From: Chanos chanos | Lineage: Eukaryota; Chordata; Actinopteri; Gonorynchiformes; Chanidae | Reading direction: 5' to 3' | DNA: 64,000 nt | NCBI RefSeq assembly: GCF_902362185.1 | Contig: NC_044496.1 | Coordinates: forward strand, 53,037,636-53,101,635 | Part shown: one piece after another, positions 39,023 to 51,334 of the stretch | How the letters are laid out: each line of letters opens with the position of its first letter | How positions within the stretch are numbered: the stretch's first letter is position 1 | Translations under genes and position numbers: made by a program | The notes under the pieces: generated by a model | Database searches by the model: none | Seen by the model: the letters and a program-made list of their open reading frames with translations, nothing else | What the model was told of the DNA's origin: nothing

Positions 39023-42000
39023 ATGTCAAGAAGAAGGCACAGCGACGAGAATGATGGTGAGTTCCCGAAAGATTTTTTTGCTAGCAAACGTCAGCTAGCG
39101 TAGCATTTTGCAATGCAAAATTGATAGTAAGCTAGCGCTACACAGCCAATTGCATGCCTAGCTGTGCGATAGGGTACGCTATCGCTAGCATGCACGAGAG
39201 TGGCATGATTACAGTGTACCTCTGCACTCCACATGTAAAGGTAAATGTAGTTTACGACACTTTGACTGGTTCAGTCAAACAGAACTCAAATAGAGTTTAA
39301 TGTGAGTTCGTAGTTTTTCTGTCGTTTAGACTAGTAAGCTGTCCCAATGAGTTTTATAGGTAGCTGTTCAAGCTAAACTGGCGATGTGCAGTTTGTCAGG
39401 TCTGTAACTAGGTCTCACGAATGGTCATGTAATAGGAAAGCTTTCCGGCGTCCATATCACTACTGGCAATATATTTTTTTTAATTCGCTAGGTGTAACGT
39501 GCCCGTTGGTTCCACAATAAAGTGTATACTTGCTGGTTTACGTGACGGCACGTTATAGCTACATGTGACTCCTCCCATTTTTACATTGATAAAAAACTGT
39601 CGGAGCAATATTTGACTTATGCCGGGAAATATTACTTACATTTTTATAGTGACTGTTAGAATATTTCTCGACCCTTTTGCTACTAGGTGCTCAGCCTCAT
39701 AAAAGAAGGCGGACATCCGAGCCAATCGAGATTGAGGACCGGCTTGAGTCTCTGATATGCAGAGTAGGGGAGAAGGTAACTGACGCTTTGTTTTTTTTTT
39801 TTTTGCATTTATCACTGTTTTGATCGATCAACAGCCTTGCCCATTTTAAAATAGCAGGACCTTTGATTTTATATAGGCTTACATCGTTGCAAGATCCTTC
39901 TTCTTTTAAATATTATTATTATTATTATAATTATTATTATTATTATTATTATTAAGCATGATCTACCTGGAAAAAAAACAAATATGTGGTTCACGTGTCT
40001 GTTGCTTGCAGAGCACATCCTCTTTGGAGAGTAATTTGGAAGGCCTTGCAGGTGTCTTGGAAGCAGACCTGCCAAATTACAAAAGCAAAATCCTGCGTAT
40101 TTTGTGTGCTGTGTAAGTTTTTTGTATTTTCCTAATTTTTTTTTTTTACTTTTGCATTTTTGTTTCCTGCCTGAAAATGTTCTTCAGAAGCGCGGTGCAT
40201 TGTCTAAGAAAGAATAAGAGAAGTCATTGTGTAATTGCATTTTGCTTCCCACAGTGCTAGGCTGTTACCGGAGAAGTTAACGGTATACACAACGCTGGTT
40301 GGCCTACTGAACGCACGCAATTACAACTTTGGTGGGGAGTTTGTTGAGGCTATGATTCGACAGCTCAAAGAGACACTGAAGGCGAATTTGTATTCTGAGG
40401 CTGTTTACGTGGTATGTGTTTTGCAATCATGACAAAGACATTAATGCACATTAATTCCAGCTTCCATCTTAGAAGTAAATAATTGTCTGAAGACACATGC
40501 TGAAGACAATAAAAACAATTGAATACCTTCTGCAGTTTTTGTTAAATTGCATGTGATTATTGTAGATTTTTGACAATGTACTGTTCCTCTATTCAGAGAG
40601 GACCTTCACGTAGAGAGAGGTTGACTGATTTATTTCCGCTTGGTTGCAAAAACAGGTTTTCTCGTAAGACAGTTAAGATTTAAACCTACACCTTTGAATG
40701 TTTGTATAACCTTATATGGTTTATCTGGTTTTGTAGGTGCGTTTCCTCTCAGACTTGGTGAACTGTCATGTTATTGCAGCCCCTTCCATGGTTGCTATGT
40801 TTGAGAATTTTGTCAGCGTCACGCAAGAAGAAGATATACCACAGGTGACGTATGCCGAACTAAATGCATGTTAAGTAGAAATGTTTTTATTCAGTTATGT
40901 ATTTTGGTTATCATTAAAGGCAAAGCAGTGACGTCCTCTAATGTTCTGCCCAGAATTCTGCCCAGAATGCAGAATGCTGTCAGATTCCTCTCCATGTTTT
41001 GTCTCCATTTTCTCACACACGTTTCCTGTTACAGGTGCGCTCTGACTGGTATGTCTACGCGGTGCTCTCCTCCCTCCCCTGGGTCGGGAAAGAACTCTAC
41101 GAAAAGAAGGATGTGGAAATGGATCGACTTCTCAACCAGATTGATGGCTACCTGAAGTGAGCATTCCTACCATCATCTCTCTTGGTCCATGTTGACCACT
41201 ATTGTCCTTGAACACTGCAAGTTATCTCTAATATTTCATGTGACTTTTATTAAGTATTGAATTCAGACGATAGAATGTAAGCCCGGTTTAAGTCACCTTA
41301 CCTATAGCTATTCAGAGTTAAGGTCAGGAAGTTATTAAAATATTTAGAGGTGTTAACCGCGAAATCTCTGGGCGCCCTTTGCAGGAGACGGCATAAGACA
41401 CACGTTCCAATGCTGCAGGTTTGGACGGCAGAGAAGCCTCATCCGCAGGAAGAAGTAAGACCGATTACATCTTGATTCCATCCAATGAGCTTTTAGGGTT
41501 TGCTTGGCATCAGTTATATCTTCTTTACACTGACATCCTCATTGGCTGTTTGGATTGCGGAACAAAGCATCTAAGTCACAAGATTCATTTTGATCTGTTG
41601 ATTGGTGGACCTGTCATTTCCATATAGCAAGTTACTGTTTATTTATTTATTTATTTATTTATTTTTTGTCCCTAACCATTGTGGTGAAACACTCTCTTAT
41701 GTTCTCCATACACTTCTTACACATGTAGTCAATTGGAGTCATAAGCGTTGTGCCTCGTATGTGGAGTCAGTTCCCCTTTTCTTCTCAATGCTCACTGGCT
41801 AGAAACACAAGATGACCAGTTCCCTTGATCGCTTTGATTCATGTTTTCTTATGTTGCATTAACCTTTAAAACCTCATGTTTTGAGAGTTTTGATTTTTTT
41901 TTTTTATCTTTTTGTCTCTAACCGCTCAAATGCTCTCATGCTCTCCATACACTTTTTCCAAATGAGATACTCGTTAATGAGAGTCATGACCATTGTGCCT

Positions 42001-45000
42001 TACACATGGAGTCATTTATCGTTTGCTTCAAATCACAAGATGACCGGTTCCCATTGGTCACCTCGATTAACGTTTTCTTACGTTGCATTAATCTTTCGAG
42101 ATCTCGTGTTTTTTGAGAGTCTTAATCCCTAACCTCTGTGTTTGTCAGTATCTGGACTGCCTGTGGGCTCAGGTGCAGAAACTGAAGAAGGACCGTTGGC
42201 AGGAACGCCACATTCTGAGACCGTACATCGCCTTCGACAGCGTGCTGTGCGAGGCCCTGCAGCACAACCTGCCTCCGTTCACTCCGCCAGCTCACTCGGA
42301 CGACGCCGTCTATCCCATGCCCCGCGTGGTCTTCCGCATGTTCGACTACACCGACGCGCCCGAGGTCTGTCCTCCTCTCAGCCAATCAGAAACCAGAGGG
42401 AACGGTAGATTATAACTGTGGACACGGACAGTGTTCCTGATCTAGATGCACTGGGCTGTAACATTCGCGTCATTCTGTTTACGTGCGTTACGAAAAGGCC
42501 TTTCTCGGTGTGCGTCGTAACATGTTTGAAGAATGAGAGTTTTTTTTGTGTGTTAACGCGTGAAACTAACGAGGTGTCGCGTCTTGAAATTCAGGGGCCC
42601 GTCATGCCAGGAAGTCATTCTGTTGAGAGGTTTGTCATAGAGGAGAATCTTCACTGCATTATCAACTCTCATTGGAGGGAGAGGAAAACATGGTAAGCTG
42701 ACTCATGGGCAGTTAAGACAGGTCTACATTTCAAGTGAAAATGTGTCATTTGTTTCAAACAAGGCTTATGTTTTTCACTATTCAATTTTCTTTTTGTTGT
42801 TTTTTACCATCCTTTTTATTTATTTATTTATTTGTTTGTTTATTTATTTATTTTAGCGCTGCCCAGTTGCTCAGCTACCCTGGAAAAAACAAGATCCCAC
42901 TGAACTATCACATTGTGGAGGTATGTAGATAGTAGATGGCAACTGATCCCTGACCTGTACCTAATGTTCATAACTCTCAATATATGTATTGGCTTATTAA
43001 AAACAAAACCCATAATTCTTCCATATTTCTGTGTTTATTTTCATGGTTATCACCAACTATTTGTCACAACATTTCAGAAGCAACTGGCCTAACATGAACA
43101 TGACATGATCAATGCTATTGGCTTGGTCAAAGTACAGATTTCTCTCAGAAACGACCAGCGTAAATCGTCTCTGACTGATCCAGACTCCATTCGTCCTCTG
43201 GAATGTTTAGGATTTCAGTGACAGAATTAGGGTTTGCAGTGTACTGACTGAGTACTCTTTGTCCAGGTTATCTTTGGAGAACTGTTCCAGCTGCCTGCAC
43301 CGCCCCACATTGACGTTATGTACACCACGTTACTCATTGAGCTCTGTAAGCTGCAGCCTGGTTCTCTTCCACAAGTTGTATCCTTTTTACCTGCTTGACG
43401 TTCATTCTCTGATGTTTTCTCTTTGAGAATGTGGGGGATTGTATGTCTTTTTTTTTTTTTTTTTTCACTCAAAAGCTCATAGTACAGTTTTCAGTATCGT
43501 CATTTCTCCCTTTTGAAATGACCTCAGATGCGGCTCAAGCGAGAATTTAGCCCTCTTTCTTAAGGTGTTCAAAGGATTTCAGTGTTTCTGGGGTTTTTTC
43601 CATTGATGCAAACTGTTTATAAGTGTTTCACCTTAGCGTAATGCTCTCAGCTAGCTCAAGCCACAGAGATGTTGTACATGCGATTGGACACCATGAACAC
43701 GACATGCATAGACAGGTGAGTTTCTGATCTTACTCGCACGTTTTTTTAAGACTGTCTTAAATCTGAATCACGTTCAGCTTTATTGCATTATAGCAAACCG
43801 GTCTTCATTTAGGGAATATTGCATTTTTGCTAACTTTGTAATGGTCATTTCTCTCTACTGCAGACTCATCAACTGGTTTTCTCACCATTTGAGCAATTTT
43901 CAATTCCGATGGAGCTGGGATGACTGGTAAGGTCGTCTGTCTGTGACCTTTTGACCTGTTGTGACTGTATAGTATGTGTCTCAGATTTAGCCCAGTATAG
44001 ATCTAGTAGCCTGTTGCTCTTCACATTGACCGGTTGTAAATGTTGTAAATATAAGAAATATAAATATAAGAAGCTGTAATGACCTTTTTTTCCTCCCCCC
44101 CCTCCTTTAAGGGCTGATTGCTTGACTGTGGACCTTGAAAAGCCAAAGCCCAAATTTGTCAGAGAAGTGTTGGAAAAATGCATGAGGTACCAGTTGTTGT
44201 TGTTGTTGTTTGGTTCATATTAAATTTGTTGTTGTCATCAGTGAACTGGTCAATATATCATTAGTGATGGTTGTTTGTTGGCAGATAACTCTTTTTTTTT
44301 TTTTTTTTTTTCTTCATTTTTTTATGATCCTAGACTCTCTTACCATCAGCGGATAGTGGACATTGTCCCTCCCAGTTTCTCTGCTTTAATCCCAGCTGAA
44401 CCAATATTCCAGTATAAATACGCAGATGAGAACAACAGTAAGGGCCATTAGTCTCATAAAGCCTTGATGAAGGATAAATATGCGGTTGTCTTGACCACGC
44501 TTAAAACATGGTGTTCTGTCACAGGTTCGTTGCCGGGCTACGCTGTGGCAATAACAGTAGGAAATGCCATCAAAAACCGTGCCTCAAATGAAGAGATCCT
44601 CACCGTCCTGAAAGACGTGCCAAACCCCAACCAGGAGGACGATGATGGTGGGTCAACCCAGCTCGAATTGTATAAAATGTATAATTGTATAACTGAGCAC
44701 GCCAGCCGTGCATATATTTACAGTATATCATAGGTAAAACGTTTTCACCTCATCTGTTGTCATAGTGATCCAGGGAGCTCAAGTTGGATGTGATACGAAA
44801 GGTTTTCACGGTGGTTTAAGCAGTTATTGGTTCGTAAGGCTGTATTTCTTATGTGTGCAATGATATAGTACAGTCAGAAGGTTTTAGCCTTTAGAGGAGG
44901 AGCATAAGAAGACTATAGTATGAATGATACAGTTAAAAGGATTGCTGACCCTCGGCTATGGGTCAGGCCTCACTCTGTCACAAGTTTCCCACCGTGACAG

Positions 45001-46097
45001 TGTTCACAAAATGGCATGGCCTCTTGTACTTTATATCCATACTCAATCGCATATAATATTTGAAACCACTCATCTTGTAATCACTCATAGTACAGAAGTG
45101 TATATTCCCTCATTGACTTGATTTGTCAGTACGTCTCAGTATTGCGTGGGTGTCTAAATCGTATATTTAAATAACGTGTCTATTTCAACGTACATGAAAT
45201 GGATTTTTTTTTTTCTTGTCGCATAATGGCATTCTGTTCATTTGCAGTGGTTTCTAAGCTGTCAGTCATTAACATGTAAATGTTGTCTCAGATGAGGGAT
45301 ACGGCTTCAACCCCCTGAAGATAGAAGTGTTCCTGCAGACTCTGCTTCACTTGGCTGCCAAATCCTTCAGTCACTCCTTCAGCGCCCTGGCCAAGTGAGT
45401 GTGCCGCGCTGCGCCCAGCCTGCTCCCGAGATCGCCCCAAACCGTGCTCCGCGCCCCCCCCCCCCCCACCGTCCCGCACAGCTGACACAAATAGCCGTAT
45501 GGGTTAATGAACTACCGCGCCGCTTGATTCACTTTTGCGTGTTGGTTTCCAAGAACTGTTAAGCACAGCTGCCTGCCGCGATATTCGGCTCTTTCTCGGC
45601 CAATCGGTCGTGACTTGGTGTTGCGTTTCCCCTCTCCCTCCCCCCCTCAGGTTTCACGAGGTGTTGAAAACCCTGACGGACAGCGACGAGGGGAAGCTAC
45701 ACATTCTCAGAGTGGTCTATGAAGTCTGGAGGAATCACCCACAGGTTAGTTCTGTGACCTCTGTCCTTTATGGAAACCTCAGAAAATAAACTAAGTAAAT
45801 CCAGTAAATATATATTTTTTTTCTAACCTTTATCGTATGGGGTTTCGTTTTGTTTCCATGCAGATGATTGCAGTCCTGGTTGATAAGATGATCCGGACAC
45901 AGATTGTGGACTGTGCAGCAGTTGCCAATTGGCTCTTCTCCCAAGACATGGCACACGATTTCACAAAGTAAGTCATAGATTCTCACCTAGTGAGGGATAA
46001 CAGTACTTCTCATCATACACAACCAATCAGCTGAATGATTGGTATTGTGAATCAAATAGTTGGGCAGTAGGGGTGTAACAGTATACAACTAATTTTG

Positions 46098-46181
<84 letters not shown>

Positions 46182-47716
46182 ATGTATGTATATATATATA
46201 TAATGTATATTATAGAATTTTCACATGGGCAGCTTGGTATGATAAAATACAGATTGTTTTATTATTTCAGTCCCTTCATTGCTTAACATGCTTTAACAAC
46301 GCACATGCCACATATTCAGAAATTACTATACCAAAGAGTTAGTCTCAGATTGGTAAAGCACAGACAATCTGTCGGCCACAAAATTTACATTTGGCTTTTT
46401 TTTTCTGCTGCATCAAAAACAAACTGAATCTTGAGCCTAAAATGCACCAACACCTACCGGACCGTGAGTATTAAACAAGTGTACTGTAACACCACAGGGC
46501 TTTTTCTCTTTTTTTTTCCTTTAATCGGCTATTTGGGAATAAACAGGTTTTATGTGTGGGAGATTCTGCACTCCACTATCCGTAAGATGAACAAGCATGT
46601 ACAGAAAATCCAAAAAGAGCTCGAGGAGGCCAAAGACAAGCTCGAGAAACAGCAGCATAAGAAGGTAAGTGATAATCCTGAGAAATCAGGCAGTTCAGAC
46701 ATCAGAGATTTCTGTCTCAGTCACACAAGCTCACCAGTCATGTATACACATAAGCACAAGTTATATGTCTACGGCTCTGGTAACTTGGAAAATATTAACT
46801 TGAATAGTTCAGGCATTGCGTTCAGACCCCGCCATATTCTGTAAATGAAGGGAAAAAAAAGTTTTCTTAAATTATGTTCATCTCTGAGGTTTTACGGACC
46901 GATGATGTGGGTTACAAACTGTTCCCATCAAAGTGAACTGAAGGCTTCCCCGGCGTATGGCCCTAGGTGTGTGAATTATCGTGCGTGTGTTTTGCAGAAG
47001 GATAGTGGTGATGAGGAGGATATGGAGAAGAACAGTGAAGATGAAGACGGACAGCTGGAGGAACAGATCGAGAGACTGCAGGAGAAAGTGGAGTCGGCCC
47101 AGAGCGAACAGAAGAACCTCTTTCTGGTCATTTTCCAGGTACGGGAAATGACGGGGGGGTGGGGGGGGGGGGGGGTGGTAACGCAGAGCAGTCGGGCAGA
47201 TGCAGAGAAGGGTGAAACTGCCTTTCAGAGCATCTGTTTCCAAAAACCAGCAAGACAGTTGGCCACTTTGTAATTCACACAAAGTAGTGTTGCAATGATG
47301 ATTACACTGTGACGGATCATCCAAAGCACGGGGGGGGGGGGGGGGGGGGGACGGGACTTCATTCCATCCCCGATCATAGAAATACTCAGTGTTTGAAAGC
47401 AAATGTTCAGGAATAGGCTGCCAAGTGTCCAGGAGAACTGTTGTCACGTGAATAGTGCCCTGCGCTGTCTGTATTATGTTGTTTACAGTGCTGAAAAGAT
47501 GCAGTGCCTGGCTTCACATGTACTGGTGGAGTCATATCCAGGGCCGTTATAAATCTGACACGAAACGGGACTAAAATGATGAAAACAAAAAAACAAATAG
47601 CACAGAAATGATGTTAATGGTTCAAAGTACAATGGTACAAAGTCCAAAGTCAAATAGAACCTAGAATTGTGTCTCTGTCTCAGTTTTTCAGGACTCTCAT
47701 TTTAATTTCATCTCTT

Positions 47717-47760
<44 letters not shown>

Positions 47761-48152
47761 GCGCTTCATCATGTTGTTAACCGAGCACCTGGTTCGCTGT
47801 GAAACGGGCAGCGTGGACATCAACACCCCCTGGTATAAGAACTGCATAGAGAGGCTGCAGCAGATCTTCCTCATGGTACTCTTCCTCTTCCTCCTTCTCC
47901 TCCTCCTTCTTGTCCTCACCTGTCTTACGCTACAAAAGAGTCAGATGCTGTCGTGTCGTCTGTGATTTTTGGGACTTAACGTATGTGTCTTGCTCCAGTC
48001 TCACTGCTTTGTCTGTTCTGTCTGTGTGTCTCCTCCAGCACCACGCGACCATTCAGCAGTACATTGTCACTCTGGAGAACCTGCTCTTCACAGCTGAGTT
48101 AGACCCTCACATTCTAGCTGTCTACCAGCAGTTCTGTGCCCTGCAGCTTTGA
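39023..48152 (+). CDS. ncbp1: Nuclear cap-binding protein subunit 1 (CBP80)
   Basis: Large subunit of the nuclear cap-binding complex. With Ncbp2 it binds the m7G cap and links capping to splicing, 3' processing, export and decay. 23 coding exons: 39023-39056, 39687-39775, 40012-40112, 40255-40411, 40737-40844, 41035-41156, 41385-41454, 42149-42364, 42595-42692, 42857-42920, 43267-43377, 43651-43715, 43864-43926, 44112-44186, 44334-44437, 44525-44647, 45292-45394, 45651-45744, 45864-45967, 46547-46664, 46998-47138, 47762-47875 and 48039-48152. They join in frame to 795 residues (human 790). [13 protein letters not shown] with [10 protein letters not shown] forms the N-terminal bipartite nuclear signal. 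The MIF4G domain spans about 28-240 and two more helical MIF4G-like domains follow. A Lys/Glu-rich coiled segment with an acidic patch lies near 645-715. The protein ends QQFCALQL. Several introns carry microsatellites directly against their acceptors. Confidence 0.97.
39908..39956. repeat. (ATT)n microsatellite
   Basis: About 15 ATT units in ncbp1 intron 2, with one AATT interruption. Confidence 0.92.
41637..41664. repeat. (ATTT)n microsatellite
   Basis: Six ATTT units in ncbp1 intron 7, just before the tandem duplication. Confidence 0.85.
41668..42134 (+). repeat. Diverged tandem duplication in ncbp1 intron 7
   Basis: Two units beginning at about 41668 and 41914 share ordered blocks: CTCCATACACTT, then GTCAT...GTGCCT, then TGGAGTCA, then CACAAGATGACC.GTTCCC, then TTTTCTTA.GTTGCATTAA, then TTTTGAGAGT. 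A third partial start, at about 42125 (TCCCTAACC), lies just before the exon 8 acceptor. Unit lengths are about 246 and 211 bp. Confidence 0.8.
42816..42855. repeat. (TTTA)n microsatellite abutting the ncbp1 exon 10 acceptor
   Basis: TTTA/TTTG units run straight into the TTTTAG acceptor of the exon at 42857, supplying its pyrimidine tract. Confidence 0.85.
46100..46205. repeat. (TA)n microsatellite
   Basis: About 35 TA units, then TGTG and GTATGTA variants and more TA, in ncbp1 intron 19. Confidence 0.95.
47153..47175. repeat. Poly-G tract
   Basis: G-run with one T, 15 bp after the ncbp1 exon 21 donor. A second run of about 21 G lies at 47330-47350 in the same intron. Both could form G-quadruplexes in the nascent RNA. 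Confidence 0.85.
47720..47760. repeat. (CT)n microsatellite serving as the ncbp1 exon 22 polypyrimidine tract
   Basis: About 19 CT units end in TAG at the acceptor of the exon starting at 47762, so the simple repeat is the splice-site pyrimidine tract. Confidence 0.9.
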
Positions 48153-48675
48153 GACTCACACCAAGCCCCTCATCTAGACTCTCAATTTTGTGTATTAGTG
48201 TGGCATTCAAAGTATTGGCTGGAGCCACATGGTAAGTTGGGGTTTTGGGGGAAGGGGTGGGGGGGTCATTTCTTCAGTTGGAGACATTTCAAGGACGTTG
48301 GACGTTTTTGGGGTCGACAACACTTGCGATGTTTTTTGGGTTTTTTTTCCCTTTTTGGTTTGTTTTTAATTATATTTTTTTTGTTTGTTTTTTTTTTCTT
48401 TGTTTTTTTTTCTTTGTCAGTGCTCATAGTTCTAAGTAAAACGTAGGACTTTTAAAACCCATGGTTTAGAGTTGAACGAAAAGAGGCTTTCAAGTTTCTG
48501 CCAGTGGCTCCGATGAGAGTCCTTTACATTTTCTAAATATTTTGTCATTCTGATGTGGAACACATTAAATTCTGTTGTGTGTCCAATCCTGTATCATCTC
48601 TGTTGTGTTACAATATGGAGACATGAATATCTCTTTTGCCTCTGTAACAGGATATTTTGGAACAGTGATGAAGTA

Positions 48676-48681
48676 AATAAA
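48676..48681 (+). terminator. ncbp1: ncbp1 polyadenylation signal
   Basis: AATAAA about 525 bp after the stop codon, following a T-rich 3' UTR (48320-48420). Confidence 0.75.
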
Positions 48682-49404
48682 ACTGTCTTCCTTTTTTACA
48701 TTTATGTGTTTCTCATTCTTTTGTGCAGTGTTGAACGTCTGAATGTCCCAATTTATAATGTATCTGTTTTCTCAATGCATATGACAACAAAAATAGATTT
48801 CACAAAGAGTAACAGAGCAACTTCCCATTAGTTGTTCTGATGAGTGAAAACAAGCTTTCTGTGAACAGCTTACAGATTTTGACTGTTAAATTCTGTTGAG
48901 TCAGAGCTTTCATTAAGCGAGTCAGGCAATTTAAGAAAACACCATGCATCACAGCAATGATATGCACAGAGGAATACAGTAATATGTACACACAAATTCC
49001 CTAAAACACCCTGAACATATTTCAATGGGAAATATAATACGAGTAGCGGTAAGACATGTACAGCCTACAATAACACATAAAACTTGGTTGAAAACTTTCC
49101 ACAATCAGGAGGGTTAATGTAAAAAAAAAAAAAAAAAAACATTGCTCTCCAGAGGAGTGCAGGAATGTCTATAGAAAGATATGGCCTTAGCTATCGACAG
49201 GTAAGTTCAGAGGTCAGCCAGTGTCACATGGACATTTTTTTATGGGACGTATCTCAGGAGACAGCCGTATTTCAGGCTACGTTAAAGCCCATCAACTTAC
49301 ACCAAAGTATCTGACATTTTACCATACATTACTGCATGTACAGAGATTAATCATTACATTAAGAATTCAGTTTGAACCCAGTACAACTAAGAACCAAATT
49401 CAAG

Positions 49405-49485
49405 GTCAAGATTGAGATTCTTTTACTGTCATTTTATCATGCACTTGCATACAATCAAGAATGAAATACTGTTCCTCCTATACCA
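49405..49485 (-). mobile_element. L2-like LINE 3' tail fragment
   Basis: Read on the minus strand this resembles the end of fish L2 elements: a TTGTATGCAAGTGCATGATA hairpin-like block, then ATGACAGTAAAAGAATCTCAA, which corresponds to the usual ATGACAATAAAG tail. It is short and diverged. The call rests on resemblance to the better-preserved L2 end at 53740-53800. Confidence 0.4.
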
Positions 49486-49881
49486 ACAGTGTACATAAAT
49501 TTAAAAAGAGAATTAAAAACAATATATAAAATATGTATGTAAAATACACACAGAACACATACTGAAGGCAATTCAATACACATGATGTACCAAGAAAAAC
49601 CAGAAAATAACAGTATGTTTCACAGTAACGCTATGTACTGCAAACTGTCTTTGAAACTTTGTAACAACTCAGTAACATTATCAGTGATGTCTTAAATATA
49701 CATTTGATATTTGACACTGCATGAAAACGTTAATAACATCTTGGCAATGATACTGCACTGATCTGATAATATCTGATCATGATAATATTTTTTTTCCTTC
49801 TGGAGAATTGATCTAAAGAGAAAAAAATACTGTCTATTAACTCACTATCATAACTGAATACTACAAATATCTGGTTAACGT

Positions 49882-51178
49882 ACAGTGGGAAGTATTAGGA
49901 CAGTGAGTACAACTGATTATTTTTGTTGAACATTCATCAAATTTGTATTTCAGGTCAAAAGATGAATATGAGACTAAAGTACAGAGCTTCAGCTTTAAGT
50001 TTAAGTAATGTTTTTCACACATCCTAAAGCATGTTGGAGAATATCATTACTTTTGTGTAGTCTCCCCAGTTTTATCAATAAATATAGGGGGAAAACAGGT
50101 GACAAGTATTTTTAACTGCTCAGACATTCTATGGACACTTAGGTGTATGAATGTGTATGATTGGTTCTAGACATTGGAGGTTGCCTTTTGTGCCAGGTTT
50201 TGAGGTAATAGATGTAAACCAAGATGGTTTGGAGAAGCAAGCAATTCTAAATATGAGATTATAGCAAACACAAGTTAGAAGCATTACAGGGCAGTTCAGT
50301 ATAACAAAATGAACCCTGTGGAGCATCTTGAAAAAGAAAGAACTACTGGAGGAGTAAGAAGTGAAGAGTCATAAAGAAAACCCCCAAAAATAAGAGTCAC
50401 GGAAATTGCAAGCAATCTGCAGAGTGCGATGGTAAATGTGCCACAATTTACCATCAGCAGACAACTTTGAGAGGACAATTGCAGAGGCCACACTGCAAGA
50501 TGCAAACCTCTAATCGGCACCAAGAACAGGAAGGGCGGACTGGAATTTGCAAAGAAGTACCGAGATAAGCCTCGAGAGTTCCAGAGCAGTTTTATGGACG
50601 GATGAGGTGAAGATGAACCTTTATCAAGTGGACGGAAAGTGAAAAGTGTTGAGAAAGATAGGAACTGCAAATGACCCTAAGCACACCGACTCATCTGTGA
50701 AGCATAGTGGAGGCAGTGGCATAGCATAGGCATACATAATTAATGCTTCAAAATGCCTCCAAACTCACTGGGCAGAACTTCATGATGCATTTCAAGACAA
50801 TAGTCAAAAACATACTGCACAGTTCACAAAGCAGTAAAAAAAAAAAAAGAAACAAAACAAAACAAAAAAACGTGGAAAGGTTCAAACTGGCTAAGTCAGT
50901 GTTCTGATGAAAGGTCAACTGAACTCTCATTTCAGTTGTTTAAAAGGAAACTGATGTCAGAAAACCCCCAAAACAAGAAACAATTGAAAGAGGCTGCCGT
51001 GAAGGCTTGGCAGAGCATCTCAAAGGAAGACGTCAAGAGTCTGGTGAAGTTAATGAGTTGCAGAATTACAGACCTGACATTCTGTACTCTCATATTCATC
51101 TTTTCATCCCGAAAGGCAAATTTCCAACTATTCAATTAAAATAACGATTTTTATATCACTGTCACAATAATTATGCTT
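49882..51178 (+). mobile_element. Decayed Tc1-like DNA transposon with long terminal inverted repeats
   Basis: Tc1/mariner cut-and-paste element, plus sense. Ends of about 100 bp are inverted copies: ACAGTGA and AAAAGATGAATATGAGA at 49900-49990 recur, reversed, at 51085-51165. Between them, scattered pieces of Tc1 transposase can be read, including LIGTKNRKGGLEFAKKYRDKP (50512-50574, slightly shortened here) and a stretch like the family's DETK.NLY...DGK...VW region (50600-50645), then PKHT..SVKHGGGS-like codons at 50680-50715. Frames and stops are broken throughout, so no active transposase is encoded. The element is old and lies between ncbp1 and upf3b. Confidence 0.8.
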
Positions 51179-51334
51179 ATTCATTGCATTCAGTAAAAGC
51201 TACTGAAAAGGGAAAAAACATTGTATGACGAAGCGCATGATATACATATGAACAAGTTCAACACTAACGTGCTTGCGCTCACAGAAATTACAGTTCAACC
51301 TGTGTTCCTGTTTGCTTTGTGGGTGTTTGAACTA

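Noticed and set aside
46878-47447. 189-residue minus-strand open frame in ncbp1
   Set aside because: It is antisense to exon 21 and held open by poly-G/poly-C runs encoding proline; no recognisable domain.
50296-50670. 124-residue minus-strand frame
   Set aside because: It is antisense to the decayed Tc1 transposase; the plus strand carries the family match.
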